From contig CANJPQ010000006.1 in NCBI GenBank assembly GCA_947476275.1, forward strand, positions 62,001 through 126,000: a stretch of DNA of 64,000 nucleotides, written 5' to 3'. The translations under genes were made by a program, and so were the position numbers. How positions within the stretch are numbered: the stretch's first letter is position 1; every line of letters begins with the position of its first letter. The notes below the pieces were generated by a model, which saw nothing but the letters and a program-made list of their open reading frames with translations, searched no databases and had not been told where the DNA came from. Source of the DNA: Fidelibacterota bacterium. Lineage in GTDB: Bacteria > Pseudomonadota > Alphaproteobacteria > Rhodospirillales > Rhodospirillaceae. This document shows positions 16,710 to 24,492 of the stretch, piece after piece.

Positions 16710-17729
16710 TTAGATGGCGTAGAACTTGCGGGCGTTTGTGGAGAGGATGGCATCGACCGTTTCCTTGCCGACTTCCGGCTTTGCGCGCAACACGTCGAAG
16801 GCATCGATTTCCGCAGCGGGATCGAGATGCCCGAAGTCCGTGCCAAGCATGAGCACATCCTGGCCGGTATAACGCAGGACGTATTCTAGGTCGTCATCGG
16901 TACGGGCTGTCACCCAGATTCTGTTCTCGGTGAGGAAGGTGGAGAAATCGTCCACCTTGCCCTTGGTCTTGATCTTCTCATGCCGGCGCGCAGCTTCGCG
17001 CACCAGGTAGGGGATCCACTGGGAGCCCGCCTCGATGAAGCCGAAACGCAAGGTCTTGTAGCTCTTCTGCAAGCCCGAACTCGCGAGCGCGTTGAAGCCC
17101 GCCAGGATCGGCGTAATGCCGAAGAAGTACAGGTCCTTGCGAAACAGCACGTCCTTGAACTGCTGATTGCCGTTGCCGGCATGCACGCCGATGGCGAGAT
17201 CGAGTTCCTCGGCCTTTTTGTACAGTGGCGCGAGGTATGGATCGTGCAGCAGCCATTCGCCTTCGATGCCGCGCAGGAACACCGCGCGCGCGCCGTTCTT
17301 CTTGCCGAACTCCAGTTCCGCGAGGCTCGCTTGCATGTCGAGCAGGGGCGGCACGACCGCCCAATAGAAGCGATGGTCGCCGTTCCAGATGTCCGCGAGC
17401 CAGCGATTGTAACTGCGGCACAGGGCCGCCTGGATCTCGGGGCGCTTGGAAGGCATGCCTTGCAGGAACAGGGTCGGATACAGCACCTGGGCCTCGATGC
17501 CCGAGCGCGCCATAATCTCGGCGCGCGACTTGAGGTCGTCGAGCTGCCGCACGGCGATCGGCAGGTCCAGATCGCCGGCCTCGCGCGAGAACAGCTGTCC
17601 ATCGACCAGCCAGAACTTCTCGTCCCCATCGCCGTCCAGGGCGACCGGCCGATACTTCCGCTCGTGGGGCTCAAGGTAGTCCCACGTGCGGTCGGACTCG
17701 ATGACGTGGGCGTCCGCGTCGATGATCAT
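16710..17729 (-). CDS. Amidohydrolase-2 family (ACMSD-like) metal hydrolase/decarboxylase
   Basis: This 339-residue TIM-barrel protein belongs to amidohydrolase family 2, which includes ACMSD, gamma-resorcylate decarboxylase and lactone or amide hydrolases. Metal-site candidates are DADAHVIE at 4-11 (Asp6, His8), the histidine in AIGVHAGNG, and the aspartate in MLGTDFGHLDP. It is the first gene of an operon with PhyH and ThDP enzymes, divergent from an IclR regulator. A promoter-like TTGACA/GATAAG pair lies just upstream. A paralogue at 22225-23271 shares most motifs (both start with DAD.HVIE and carry a W-x-L-x-DG-x segment). Confidence 0.86.
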   Translation of the reverse strand: MIIDADAHVIESDRTWDYLEPHERKYRPVALDGDGDEKFWLVDGQLFSREAGDLDLPIAVRQLDDLKSRAEIMARSGIEAQVLYPTLFLQGMPSKRPEIQAALCRSYNRWLADIWNGDHRFYWAVVPPLLDMQASLAELEFGKKNGARAVFLRGIEGEWLLHDPYLAPLYKKAEELDLAIGVHAGNGNQQFKDVLFRKDLYFFGITPILAGFNALASSGLQKSYKTLRFGFIEAGSQWIPYLVREAARRHEKIKTKGKVDDFSTFLTENRIWVTARTDDDLEYVLRYTGQDVLMLGTDFGHLDPAAEIDAFDVLRAKPEVGKETVDAILSTNARKFYAI

Positions 17730-17763
17730 GGGCAGCCTGCCGTCTCACTGCGTGTACAGACGA

Positions 17764-17791
17764 CTTATCTGCGGCCATTCATCTGTGTCAA
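17764..17791 (-). promoter_or_regulatory. Candidate sigma70 promoter for the amidohydrolase-PhyH-ThDP operon
   Basis: Read on the minus strand, TTGACA (17791-17786) matches the -35 consensus exactly. It is followed after 16 bases by GATAAG (17769-17764), a 4/6 match to the -10 box, about 35 bases before the amidohydrolase ATG. It lies in the 122-base divergent spacer shared with the IclR gene, where a local regulator would be expected to act. No clear IclR palindrome was found in the spacer. Confidence 0.4.
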
Positions 17792-17851
17792 CTTGTAACC
17801 CCTGTTGTATCATTATTTGGGCGTGACTCGAGGCAAAGAGGCGAAAAATCC

Positions 17852-18625
17852 ATGGCGCGGCGACCATCGGCCCTGACAGCGGCGGACGGCCCATCACAAA
17901 CGCTGGCAAAGGGCTTGCGGATTCTCGACCTGCTGGCGCAATCGCCCGACCCGCTGCGCGCGACCGACGTGGCGCGCCGGTTCGACCTCAATCTCAATAC
18001 CGCCGGGCGGCTGCTGGCGACTCTGGAGGCCTCGGGCTTTGCGAGCCGCAACCCGCGCGGCGAATATGCGCTGGGCGCGAAGGTGATCGCCGCGGCGGTA
18101 CGGCGGCTAAACATTCCCAACCTTGCCAACTTCGCACATCCCTACCTGGTGGCGCTGCGCGACGCGACCTCGGAAACCGCGCTCCTGGTTTCGCGGGTGG
18201 GCACCGCGCTGGTGCTGCTGGACGTTGTAGAGGCCAAGCACGATTTGCGGGTGGTGCACGCGCCGGGCTCCATGGTGCCGCTGTTCCCCGCCCCGACCGG
18301 CTTCGCCCTCACCATGGATATGCCCGCGAAGGAGGCCGTCGAGTTGTCGCGCAAAATCGGCGATCCGTTGCGCGTCATCAAAGAGACGGACGTGCTGGCG
18401 GCGCGCAATGAGATCCAGAAGAACGGCTATCTCATCCGCCAAGCCGCTTTGAGTTCCGCGGGCACCTGCACGGTAGCGCTCACCGTGCGCAATCACGGCG
18501 CGGTCATCGCCGCCATCGGCATCGCCGGGCCGTCGTTACGCTGGAACGAAAAGGTCGCACGCCCCCATGCGAAGCTGTTCCGCCAGATCGCGCACGATCT
18601 CACCCACGCCCTGGACCGGGCGTGA
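17852..18625 (+). CDS. IclR-family transcriptional regulator
   Basis: The 257-residue protein has the IclR architecture: an N-terminal winged helix-turn-helix (about residues 17-75, including RATDVARRFDLNLNTAGRLL) and a C-terminal effector-binding domain (from about 90). The latter includes the typical FPAPTGFALTMD and GTCTVALTVRNHGAVIAAIGIAGP. These regulators activate or repress adjacent catabolic operons in response to a small aromatic or organic acid. Divergent placement 122 bases from the amidohydrolase-PhyH-ThDP operon makes that operon the likely target. It is convergent with the arylmalonate-decarboxylase-like gene. Confidence 0.9.
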   Translation: MARRPSALTAADGPSQTLAKGLRILDLLAQSPDPLRATDVARRFDLNLNTAGRLLATLEASGFASRNPRGEYALGAKVIAAAVRRLNIPNLANFAHPYLVALRDATSETALLVSRVGTALVLLDVVEAKHDLRVVHAPGSMVPLFPAPTGFALTMDMPAKEAVELSRKIGDPLRVIKETDVLAARNEIQKNGYLIRQAALSSAGTCTVALTVRNHGAVIAAIGIAGPSLRWNEKVARPHAKLFRQIAHDLTHALDRA

Positions 18626-18633
18626 GAACACGC

Positions 18634-19389
18634 TCAATGCTCGTTCAGGAGGCGGCCCTTACCGGGAATCTTGTCGGTGATCTTGTGGGTGCGCAAGGCA
18701 TGCCAGTAAGTCGCCGGATTGATGGCGATCACCGGCTTGCCAACCACGGGCTCCAGTCGGACGGAGAGATCGCCGCCGGCGAGATTGGTGCCGAGTTGCA
18801 CGAGCGCCTGCACGTCCGGCCCGTCGAGTTCCTTCAGGTTCTTTTCAATCTCCGCGATCGGCACTTGCGCGATGGCGCGGGGATTCGGGCACTTCAGACC
18901 GCGGATGCGCTTCACGTCGAAGCCGGACTCGATGAAGTAGGTTTTAATCTCTTCGTCGCCCGCCGGCATGTGCGGCGTCAGAATCGCGACCGACGTCGCC
19001 CCGAAGGCGCGCAGCGCTTCGCGCACCGCCGTGGAACCAATGCTTACCGGCACGCCCGACTCCTCGGCCAGCTTCTTCTCCAGGTCCGCGGCCCCGGCAG
19101 CTCCGCCCCAGAATGCCTCCAGCGCCACGCCCATGATCATGTGATTGGCGCCGCAGGTCATCACGTCGGCCATCGCCTTGCCGATGCCGGCACGCATGGC
19201 GGCGACGTGGTCGAGGTAGTCCTGGTCGCTACCGGCAATGTTCTTCTGCTGGATCGGGATGCGGCCCGTATGGAGCGTGATGCCCGGCAGCCGCAGGGAA
19301 TCGATTTCCGGCTGCGCCGTGGTATTGGTGGACGGGATAACCAAGCCGATCTTCAGCCGGTAACCGAGGGCATCGGGAGCTTCAGCCAT
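18634..19389 (-). CDS. Arylmalonate decarboxylase / maleate isomerase-like protein
   Basis: The 251-residue protein resembles maleate cis-trans isomerases and arylmalonate decarboxylases. It starts LGYRLKIGLVIPSTNTTAQPEID, typical of the group, then has MTCGANHMIMGVALEAFWGG with a loop cysteine, SVAILTPHMPAGDEE, and VQLGTNLAGGDL. The second loop reads GTN without the cysteine that two-cysteine isomerases carry. I chose the ATG at 19389 (GAGAGG upstream); the frame remains open to 20139 only opposite the MFS gene. It is divergent from that transporter, so transport and turnover of a dicarboxylate are plausible (inference). Confidence 0.8.
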   Translation of the reverse strand: MAEAPDALGYRLKIGLVIPSTNTTAQPEIDSLRLPGITLHTGRIPIQQKNIAGSDQDYLDHVAAMRAGIGKAMADVMTCGANHMIMGVALEAFWGGAAGAADLEKKLAEESGVPVSIGSTAVREALRAFGATSVAILTPHMPAGDEEIKTYFIESGFDVKRIRGLKCPNPRAIAQVPIAEIEKNLKELDGPDVQALVQLGTNLAGGDLSVRLEPVVGKPVIAINPATYWHALRTHKITDKIPGKGRLLNEH

Positions 19390-19450
19390 AGCGCGGGACC
19401 TCTCAGACTCGAATGTCGGAAACATATAGCGCGATCCGTTCGGCGTGTTG

Positions 19451-19468
19451 ATACGCGATTCTGCGTAT
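19451..19468. promoter_or_regulatory. Inverted repeat ATACGC-N6-GCGTAT between divergent genes
   Basis: A perfect 6-bp inverted repeat with a 6-base spacer lies between the arylmalonate-decarboxylase-like gene (start 19389) and the MFS gene (start 19510). The position suits an operator for a dimeric regulator controlling both. IclR proteins bind sites of about this size, and an IclR gene is 0.8 kb away, but no motif match was established. Confidence 0.3.
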
Positions 19469-19509
19469 GTCGCCCTTGCGGGTTTACCGCCGGTGCGTAA
19501 GGGGCCGTC

Positions 19510-20745
19510 ATGAGTTTCGGCATAAGACTGGCGGGCGCCCTGTGGGTCTACTACGGCCTCACGCTCGGCATGAAGGCCGGCGCCTGGGGCTTCTTCGCGC
19601 CGGCGATCAAGACCGACATCGGCCTGAGCACCGGCGACATCGGCTTGGTCGCCGGTGTCGTGTTCGGCAGCACCGCCCTGTTCGTCCCTGTCGCCGGGTT
19701 CTTCATCGCCCGGTTCGGCACCCGCAAAAGCATGTACCTGGGGCTCGCGCTGGGCGTGTTCGGCATTCTGCTCACCGCGGCGGGCACGGCCCTGTGGCAT
19801 TTCATTCTCGGCGGCGTCCTGCTCGCGGCCAGCACCAGCTTCGGCGGTGTCGTGCCGATCCAAACCCTGGTGACACACTGGTTCAAGCGTCTGCGGTCGC
19901 GCGTCATGGCGGTGGTGTTCACAGCGACGCCCTTGTGGGGCGCTATGTCCTTCCAGCTCTATGCGTTTCTGTTGCAGTACATGACATGGCGCGCGGCAGT
20001 GGCGTGGATCACGCTGATCTTCCCGCTCGGCCTTCTGCTCGTGGTGTTCTTCTTCCGCGACCGACCTCAAGAGATCGGTCAGGAAGCGGATGGCCTGCCC
20101 ATGGGGACGACCAACGCCGAGACCGCAAAAGCCCAGCATGACGAACTCGATCCCGCCGTCCTGCGCAAAGCCTTCCTATCGCCGATGTTCGCGTTCATCA
20201 CCCTGTCGGTGGCGATCTCCACCCTGCCCTATCTGTTCTTCACAACGTATGGCCGCATCCTGCTCGAGTCCCTCCATCTCTCGACCGACGTGGCGGTGAA
20301 TGCGCTTTCGCTGATCACCCTCGCCACCGCCATCGGACGGCTGGGCGTCGCGGTGGCCGACTTCGTGGAGCCCGTCTACCTGATCGTCCTGACGATGATC
20401 GCCAATATCCTCGGCCTGTTGATCCTATGGTTCATGCCGACGCCGCTCATGGTGACCGCATCCTCGCTGTTGCTCGGCATCGGCTTCGGCCTTGGCTTCC
20501 TGCTCGCGCCGATCCTGCTCGGCCGCTATTTCCACGAGCGCCTGTTCACGACCTTGGAAGGCGTACGCATGTCGCTGGTCGTCGGCTTCAACGCCGTCAT
20601 GACGCCGTTGATCGGCTACATGGTGGACGCGTCCGGCTCCTTTATCACATCGATCATCTTGATGGTCGTGGTGCAGACCGTCGCGCTGGTTGGCACCGTC
20701 GGTTTCATCACCCAACGTCGCCTCACCGGGGGACGCCTGTCCTAA
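19510..20745 (+). CDS. MFS transporter
   Basis: This 411-residue major facilitator protein has about 12 membrane segments and a central charged loop (about 185-215: RDRPQEIGQEADG onwards). The loop between helices 2 and 3 reads FIARFGTRKSMYLG, the MFS signature region. The N-terminal half resembles organic-acid transporters (YYGLTLGMKAGAWGFFAPAIKTDIG). It is divergent from the arylmalonate-decarboxylase-like gene and is followed at 11 bases by the 226-residue gene, then by two more genes at 2 and 12 bases. It therefore heads a four-gene operon. Inner membrane; probable substrate an organic acid taken up for the local catabolic genes (inference). Confidence 0.85.
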   Translation: MSFGIRLAGALWVYYGLTLGMKAGAWGFFAPAIKTDIGLSTGDIGLVAGVVFGSTALFVPVAGFFIARFGTRKSMYLGLALGVFGILLTAAGTALWHFILGGVLLAASTSFGGVVPIQTLVTHWFKRLRSRVMAVVFTATPLWGAMSFQLYAFLLQYMTWRAAVAWITLIFPLGLLLVVFFFRDRPQEIGQEADGLPMGTTNAETAKAQHDELDPAVLRKAFLSPMFAFITLSVAISTLPYLFFTTYGRILLESLHLSTDVAVNALSLITLATAIGRLGVAVADFVEPVYLIVLTMIANILGLLILWFMPTPLMVTASSLLLGIGFGLGFLLAPILLGRYFHERLFTTLEGVRMSLVVGFNAVMTPLIGYMVDASGSFITSIILMVVVQTVALVGTVGFITQRRLTGGRLS

Positions 20746-20756
20746 GGAGCATTGCG

Positions 20757-21437
20757 ATGGCACGTCACTTCCAAGGCCGAATCGACTACATGTCCGAAGA
20801 GAACGGCAACGTCGGGCGCGAGTATTTTTCCGTGACCGTGGAGAGCGACGGCACGCGCACGCTGCGGTGCGTTTGCGAGATGGACCTCGTCTCCCTGATT
20901 CGTGACGTGACTTACACCGTCGACAAGGATTTCCGTGCCCGCGATTGCTTTGTGCGCGTCACCAACGACCATAAGTTCGTCGGTACCGGCTGGTTCCTGT
21001 TCCACGATGATCATGTGGAAGGCGAAGCCTTCACCGCTGCCGAAGGCCGCGTCTCCCAGCGGCTTGAGACCGATGGCCGGGTGCGCCTGTTCGGCACGCA
21101 CCCGATCGCCGTGGACATCTGGAAGTGCATTCACGTCAAGGCCGCCAACCCTGGCCAAGTGCAGTTGCTGGACAACTGCGTGAATTCGTCAGCCGTCCTC
21201 AACGGCGCATCCGGCCCGCTGCTGGGGCGTAAGAGCTATGAAATGGTCTATCGCGGCAAGGAGAAGGTGACCGTGCCCGCCGGCACGTTCGATTGCGAAT
21301 ACTTCGATTGGCGCACCGGTACCGGCCGTACACTGCAACTCTACACCACGCCCGGCGACTGGCTGCCGATCAAGACCGTCGTGCCGGAAGGCAAGCGCTG
21401 GTACGAACTCGCGGCGTTTAGCGAAGTTCGCAAATAG
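20757..21437 (+). CDS. Conserved-looking protein of unknown function (226 residues)
   Basis: I do not recognise this family with certainty. The ATG at 20757 has a strong AAGGAG 7 bases upstream; the open frame back to 20427 is a shadow of the MFS gene. The product is soluble, beta-rich and has no signal peptide. The C-terminal part (VPAGTFDCEYFDWRTGTGR, then WLPIKTVVPEGKRWYEL) recalls the lipid- or ligand-binding barrel ending of DUF3108/DUF6134-type proteins. Its place behind a transporter and before a cupin suggests a catabolic or ligand-binding role. Six cysteines are present; the function is open. Confidence 0.75.
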   Translation: MARHFQGRIDYMSEENGNVGREYFSVTVESDGTRTLRCVCEMDLVSLIRDVTYTVDKDFRARDCFVRVTNDHKFVGTGWFLFHDDHVEGEAFTAAEGRVSQRLETDGRVRLFGTHPIAVDIWKCIHVKAANPGQVQLLDNCVNSSAVLNGASGPLLGRKSYEMVYRGKEKVTVPAGTFDCEYFDWRTGTGRTLQLYTTPGDWLPIKTVVPEGKRWYELAAFSEVRK

Positions 21438-21439
21438 CC

Positions 21440-21793
21440 ATGTCCATCACCGTCATCTTTACTGGGCCCGACGGGCATACGCATTTCCGCGACGAATCCC
21501 TTGGACCCGGCAAGACGGACATGCGCGCGGTCGTGTTTCCGCGTCAGCCGGCCGTGGGCTGGGAAATCACGGAATCGCCCGCAGGCTTCCAGAGCACCGT
21601 CGTCACGCCGAGAGTCCCGCGCACGCTGGTGGTTCTTGAGGGCGAGCTGGAAATCCGCGCGAGCGATGGCGAGGCGCGCATCTTCCGCGCAGGCGATGTT
21701 CTCCGCGCCACCGACACGAACGGCAAGGGCCACAGCTCGGCGGTGCCGGGATTGCACCCGGCGCGTGTCCTGAATATCGTCTCACAAGACTAG
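21440..21793 (+). CDS. Small cupin-fold protein
   Basis: The 117-residue protein looks like a single cupin barrel. VLEGELEIRASDGEARIFRAGDVLRATD corresponds to the middle strands, and GKGHSSAV to the second cupin motif with its histidine. The first motif lacks the usual two histidines and Glu (TPRVPRTLVVLEGELEI), so metal binding is doubtful. It starts 2 bases after the preceding stop and ends 12 bases before the DUF1801 gene, within one operon. Possible roles are ligand binding, isomerisation or a degenerate dioxygenase; none can be shown. Confidence 0.7.
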   Translation: MSITVIFTGPDGHTHFRDESLGPGKTDMRAVVFPRQPAVGWEITESPAGFQSTVVTPRVPRTLVVLEGELEIRASDGEARIFRAGDVLRATDTNGKGHSSAVPGLHPARVLNIVSQD

Positions 21794-21805
21794 GCGGTAC
21801 GACCC

Positions 21806-22228
21806 ATGACTCCCTCGGAGAAGATCGACAAGCTGATCGCTGGCATCACGGACTGGCGCGGCAAGACATTCGCCGCCGTCCGCAAGTGCATCCTGTCTGC
21901 CGACAAGGAAATCACCGAGGAATGGAAATGGATGGGAAGCCCCGTGTGGTACCGCGACGGCACCATCATCGCGGTTGCCGACGCACACAAGGGCAAGGTG
22001 AAACTCACCTTTGCCTATGGCGCGAAATTCCAGGATCCGGACACGCTTTTCAACGCGGGCCTCGAAGGCAATCTGCGCCGCGCGATCGATTTTCTCGAGG
22101 GCGACAAGGTCAATGAGCGCGCGCTGAAAGCGCTCGTCCGCGCGGCCATTGCGTACAATCAGACCAAGTCGAAGAAGACCGCGCCTGCGAAAAAGAAGGC
22201 GAAAAAGAAGGCGAAGAAAAAGGCCTAG
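21806..22228 (+). CDS. DUF1801 protein with a lysine-rich tail
   Basis: The 140-residue protein has the DUF1801 core (about residues 5-110), with EITEEWKWMGSPVWYRDGTII and the ending KALVRAAIAYNQ. This is a small fold of unknown function related to YdhG/iron-chaperone-like proteins. The last 20 or so residues are almost all Lys and Ala (KKAKKKAKKKA), a low-complexity tail that might bind nucleic acid or be an expansion. It is last in the operon behind the MFS transporter. Its TAG overlaps the stop of the convergent amidohydrolase gene. Confidence 0.78.
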   Translation: MTPSEKIDKLIAGITDWRGKTFAAVRKCILSADKEITEEWKWMGSPVWYRDGTIIAVADAHKGKVKLTFAYGAKFQDPDTLFNAGLEGNLRRAIDFLEGDKVNERALKALVRAAIAYNQTKSKKTAPAKKKAKKKAKKKA

Positions 22229-23271
22229 ATCCCGTAGAGCCGCGCCGGATTATCGGTCACAAGCTTACGGTGGAACGCCGCGTCGATCTGCCCACGGGCC
22301 TCGAGGTTGTTCAGCGTCGCCAACTCGGTCGACGCATCGGCATGACCGAAATCCGTGCCGATCATCAGGTTGTCGCCGCAGCCCCATTCCAGCAGACGCG
22401 GCAAGTCGTTGTCCGTCCGTGCCGTGACGAACAGGCGCTTGTCCTTCAGTGCGGTCTTCGCGTCGGCGATCTTGCCTTCTGTCGGCATGGTCTCGATACG
22501 GCGCAGGGCCTCGCCCAGCATGTAGGGCACCCATTCCGCACCCGCCTCAACGAAGGCGAAACGCAGCTTTGGGAATTTCTCGGGCAGCCCCGCGACGATA
22601 ATGAGATGGAACGCCGCCAGCACCGGCATATTGGCGGTGAAGAACACGTCCAATTTACGAAAATTGCGATCGCCGTACAGGATGTCGCGCACGGGGATGC
22701 TGCCGTTGCCGACATGGATGCAGATCGGCATGTCCAGCGCGACCGCCTTCTCGTACAGCGGATAGAAATACGGATCGGAGAGAACGCGATCGCCTTCAAT
22801 GCCCCGTAGCGATACGCCGCACGCACCGTTCTTCTTGCCGAACTCCATCTCCGCCAGGCTCTCCGCCATATCGAGCACCGGCGGCACGACGACCCAGCGG
22901 AATGCACCACCGCCGCGCTTGTACACGTCGGCAAGCCACCGGTTGTAGCTGCGACTCAGGGCGATCTGGATTTCCGGCCGATTGGTCGGCGGCGCGATGA
23001 AGAACGTCGGGTAAAGCACCTGCAGATCGAAGCCGGTCTTGGCCATGATCTCCTTGCGGCCCTTCAGGTCGCGGAGCGTGCGCACATCGAGCGGGATGGT
23101 CTCATCACCGATCTCGCGATCGATGATGTGGCCATCGACCAGCCAATAGGGTGTGTTCTTGCCGTCCTCGGACGTGACGGCGACCGGCCGGTAACGCTTG
23201 TCGTTGCCTTCCAGGAAGTCCCACGTGTCGCTGGTCTCGATGACATGGGTATCTGCGTCGATCACGGCCAT
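22225..23271 (-). CDS. Amidohydrolase-2 family (ACMSD-like), second paralogue
   Basis: This 348-residue protein is paralogous to the one at 16710-17729. It shares the opening DADTHVIETSDTWDFLEG (Asp7, His9), the W-LVDGH segment, the metal histidine in MPICIHVGNGSIPV, and the aspartate in MIGTDFGHADAS. It probably hydrolyses or decarboxylates a related substrate. The ATG at 23271 shares its first base with the end of the PhyH stop (TAATG), so the two genes are translationally coupled. The frame runs open to 23454 only inside the PhyH gene. Gene order is reversed relative to the first pair. Confidence 0.86.
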   Translation of the reverse strand: MAVIDADTHVIETSDTWDFLEGNDKRYRPVAVTSEDGKNTPYWLVDGHIIDREIGDETIPLDVRTLRDLKGRKEIMAKTGFDLQVLYPTFFIAPPTNRPEIQIALSRSYNRWLADVYKRGGGAFRWVVVPPVLDMAESLAEMEFGKKNGACGVSLRGIEGDRVLSDPYFYPLYEKAVALDMPICIHVGNGSIPVRDILYGDRNFRKLDVFFTANMPVLAAFHLIIVAGLPEKFPKLRFAFVEAGAEWVPYMLGEALRRIETMPTEGKIADAKTALKDKRLFVTARTDNDLPRLLEWGCGDNLMIGTDFGHADASTELATLNNLEARGQIDAAFHRKLVTDNPARLYGI

Positions 23272-24107
23272 TAGTTTTGCCCCCAGCGATGCGGCGACAT
23301 GCCGGTCGGAACTTCGTCGACGGCAGCGCGCTTGGTATCGAATTCCCACCGGAAGTCGAAAGCATTGCGGCCCTTCAACAACGGCTTCACCGCGTCCGGC
23401 GTCGGGAATGTCGTCGCCGGCCATTCCTCCAGCGGCCCATAGGGGCGCGACCACAAGGGGCGATAGTCGTACTCGAGCATGCCGCGGGTGCCTTCGGAAG
23501 TATTGGGGCCGACGCCATGGAACATGCGCACGGCGAACACAAATGCATCGCCTGCGCGCATCGGGAACACGACTTCGTCCGGATGGCTGCGGTAGCGCTT
23601 GTAGGGATTGGCGTCCTGGTGAAAGCAGATATGCGAGCGCGGCACGATGCGCAGCGGCGCTTTGTCCGTGCCGGTGTCGTCGAGATAGTGCAGCACGCGG
23701 ATGCGCACCGGCGACGTCTCCAACCAGCCGGAATATGTCGATCCGAACGGCTGGTAGTCGCTGTGGACTTCCAGCGGTGGTTGAGCCGGCTGGCTGAGGA
23801 TGTAGTGGCTGTAGATGAACACCAAATCCTCGCCCATCAACGCCTTGAGGAACGTGAGCACCGCGTTGTTGGCGATCAGGTTCGTGCAGGCTAGGCTATG
23901 GAGGTGCGGCATCTTGGCCGCGAAGGTCGGCTTCTCGCTGTAAAACGAGGGCCGCATCGGCAGATCGGCAAGCTCGGCCTTGATACGCGCGATCTCGACC
24001 GCGGGAATTGCGTTCGGAATAACCACAAAACCTTCGGTTTCGAGGTGCCGAATGCGCGCCGCCTGATCCATCGCAGCAAAGGAGACTGCGGGCTGATGCA
24101 AGTTCAT
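23271..24107 (-). CDS. PhyH family Fe(II)/2-oxoglutarate oxygenase, second paralogue
   Basis: This 278-residue PhyH oxygenase has His115 and Asp117 in VHSDYQPFG and distal His197 in RMFHGVGPN, so the Fe(II) triad is complete. It resembles the protein at 15845-16687 in length and along the whole sequence, including IPRSH-type and W-eet segments. I use the ATG at 24107; the frame allows 24149. It is first of a two-gene operon with an amidohydrolase. The 385 bases upstream separate it from the divergent TonB receptor gene. Substrate unknown. Confidence 0.86.
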   Translation of the reverse strand: MNLHQPAVSFAAMDQAARIRHLETEGFVVIPNAIPAVEIARIKAELADLPMRPSFYSEKPTFAAKMPHLHSLACTNLIANNAVLTFLKALMGEDLVFIYSHYILSQPAQPPLEVHSDYQPFGSTYSGWLETSPVRIRVLHYLDDTGTDKAPLRIVPRSHICFHQDANPYKRYRSHPDEVVFPMRAGDAFVFAVRMFHGVGPNTSEGTRGMLEYDYRPLWSRPYGPLEEWPATTFPTPDAVKPLLKGRNAFDFRWEFDTKRAAVDEVPTGMSPHRWGQN

Positions 24108-24492
24108 GGGCCACCTGTTGGTCTTCTGGCCCCTGTGGGGCACGCACATGTAACACGGCTGCCACAGGCCAGAGGACTCCGCTCTGGAACGTTGTCAAAT
24201 ATTGATACTATGGGCTTGGCGAATTGACACTCGCGTCGCGTGGCCGACACTGTTTACCATGTGATCAATAAGCATACGGGGGCTTAGGGTTTGGGCGCAC
24301 TGCAAATATCCAAGCCGCGTTTTGCCAGACGGTTGACCGCCGTGCCGCATCCACGCACGGTCGATCTTCGCCGGGCAAAATAGTCATCACTCAGGGTCGT
24401 TGGGCATTGCGGGAACCAGCGAGCTTTTACAGTCGTACCGATCGCGCGCCGCGTGGATCGGGTGTTGCACATCTACAAGGGGGAACGCGTTT
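24108..24492. other. Divergent intergenic region between PhyH and TonB-receptor genes
   Basis: This 385-base spacer has no open frame that I can support. It should hold promoters for the minus-strand PhyH/amidohydrolase operon and the plus-strand TonB receptor. It is noticeably more AT-rich around 24190-24275. A TTGACA (24224-24229) is present on the plus strand, but no convincing -10 box stands at the right distance, so I do not call a promoter. Confidence 0.5.

Noticed and set aside
18634-20139. Long minus-strand frame (501 codons) ending in the arylmalonate-decarboxylase-like protein
   Set aside because: The N-terminal half lies opposite the MFS gene and is low-complexity; the supported start is the ATG at 19389.
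24224-24229. TTGACA as -35 box of the TonB receptor promoter
   Set aside because: No acceptable -10 hexamer at 16-18 bases downstream, so a promoter is not called.
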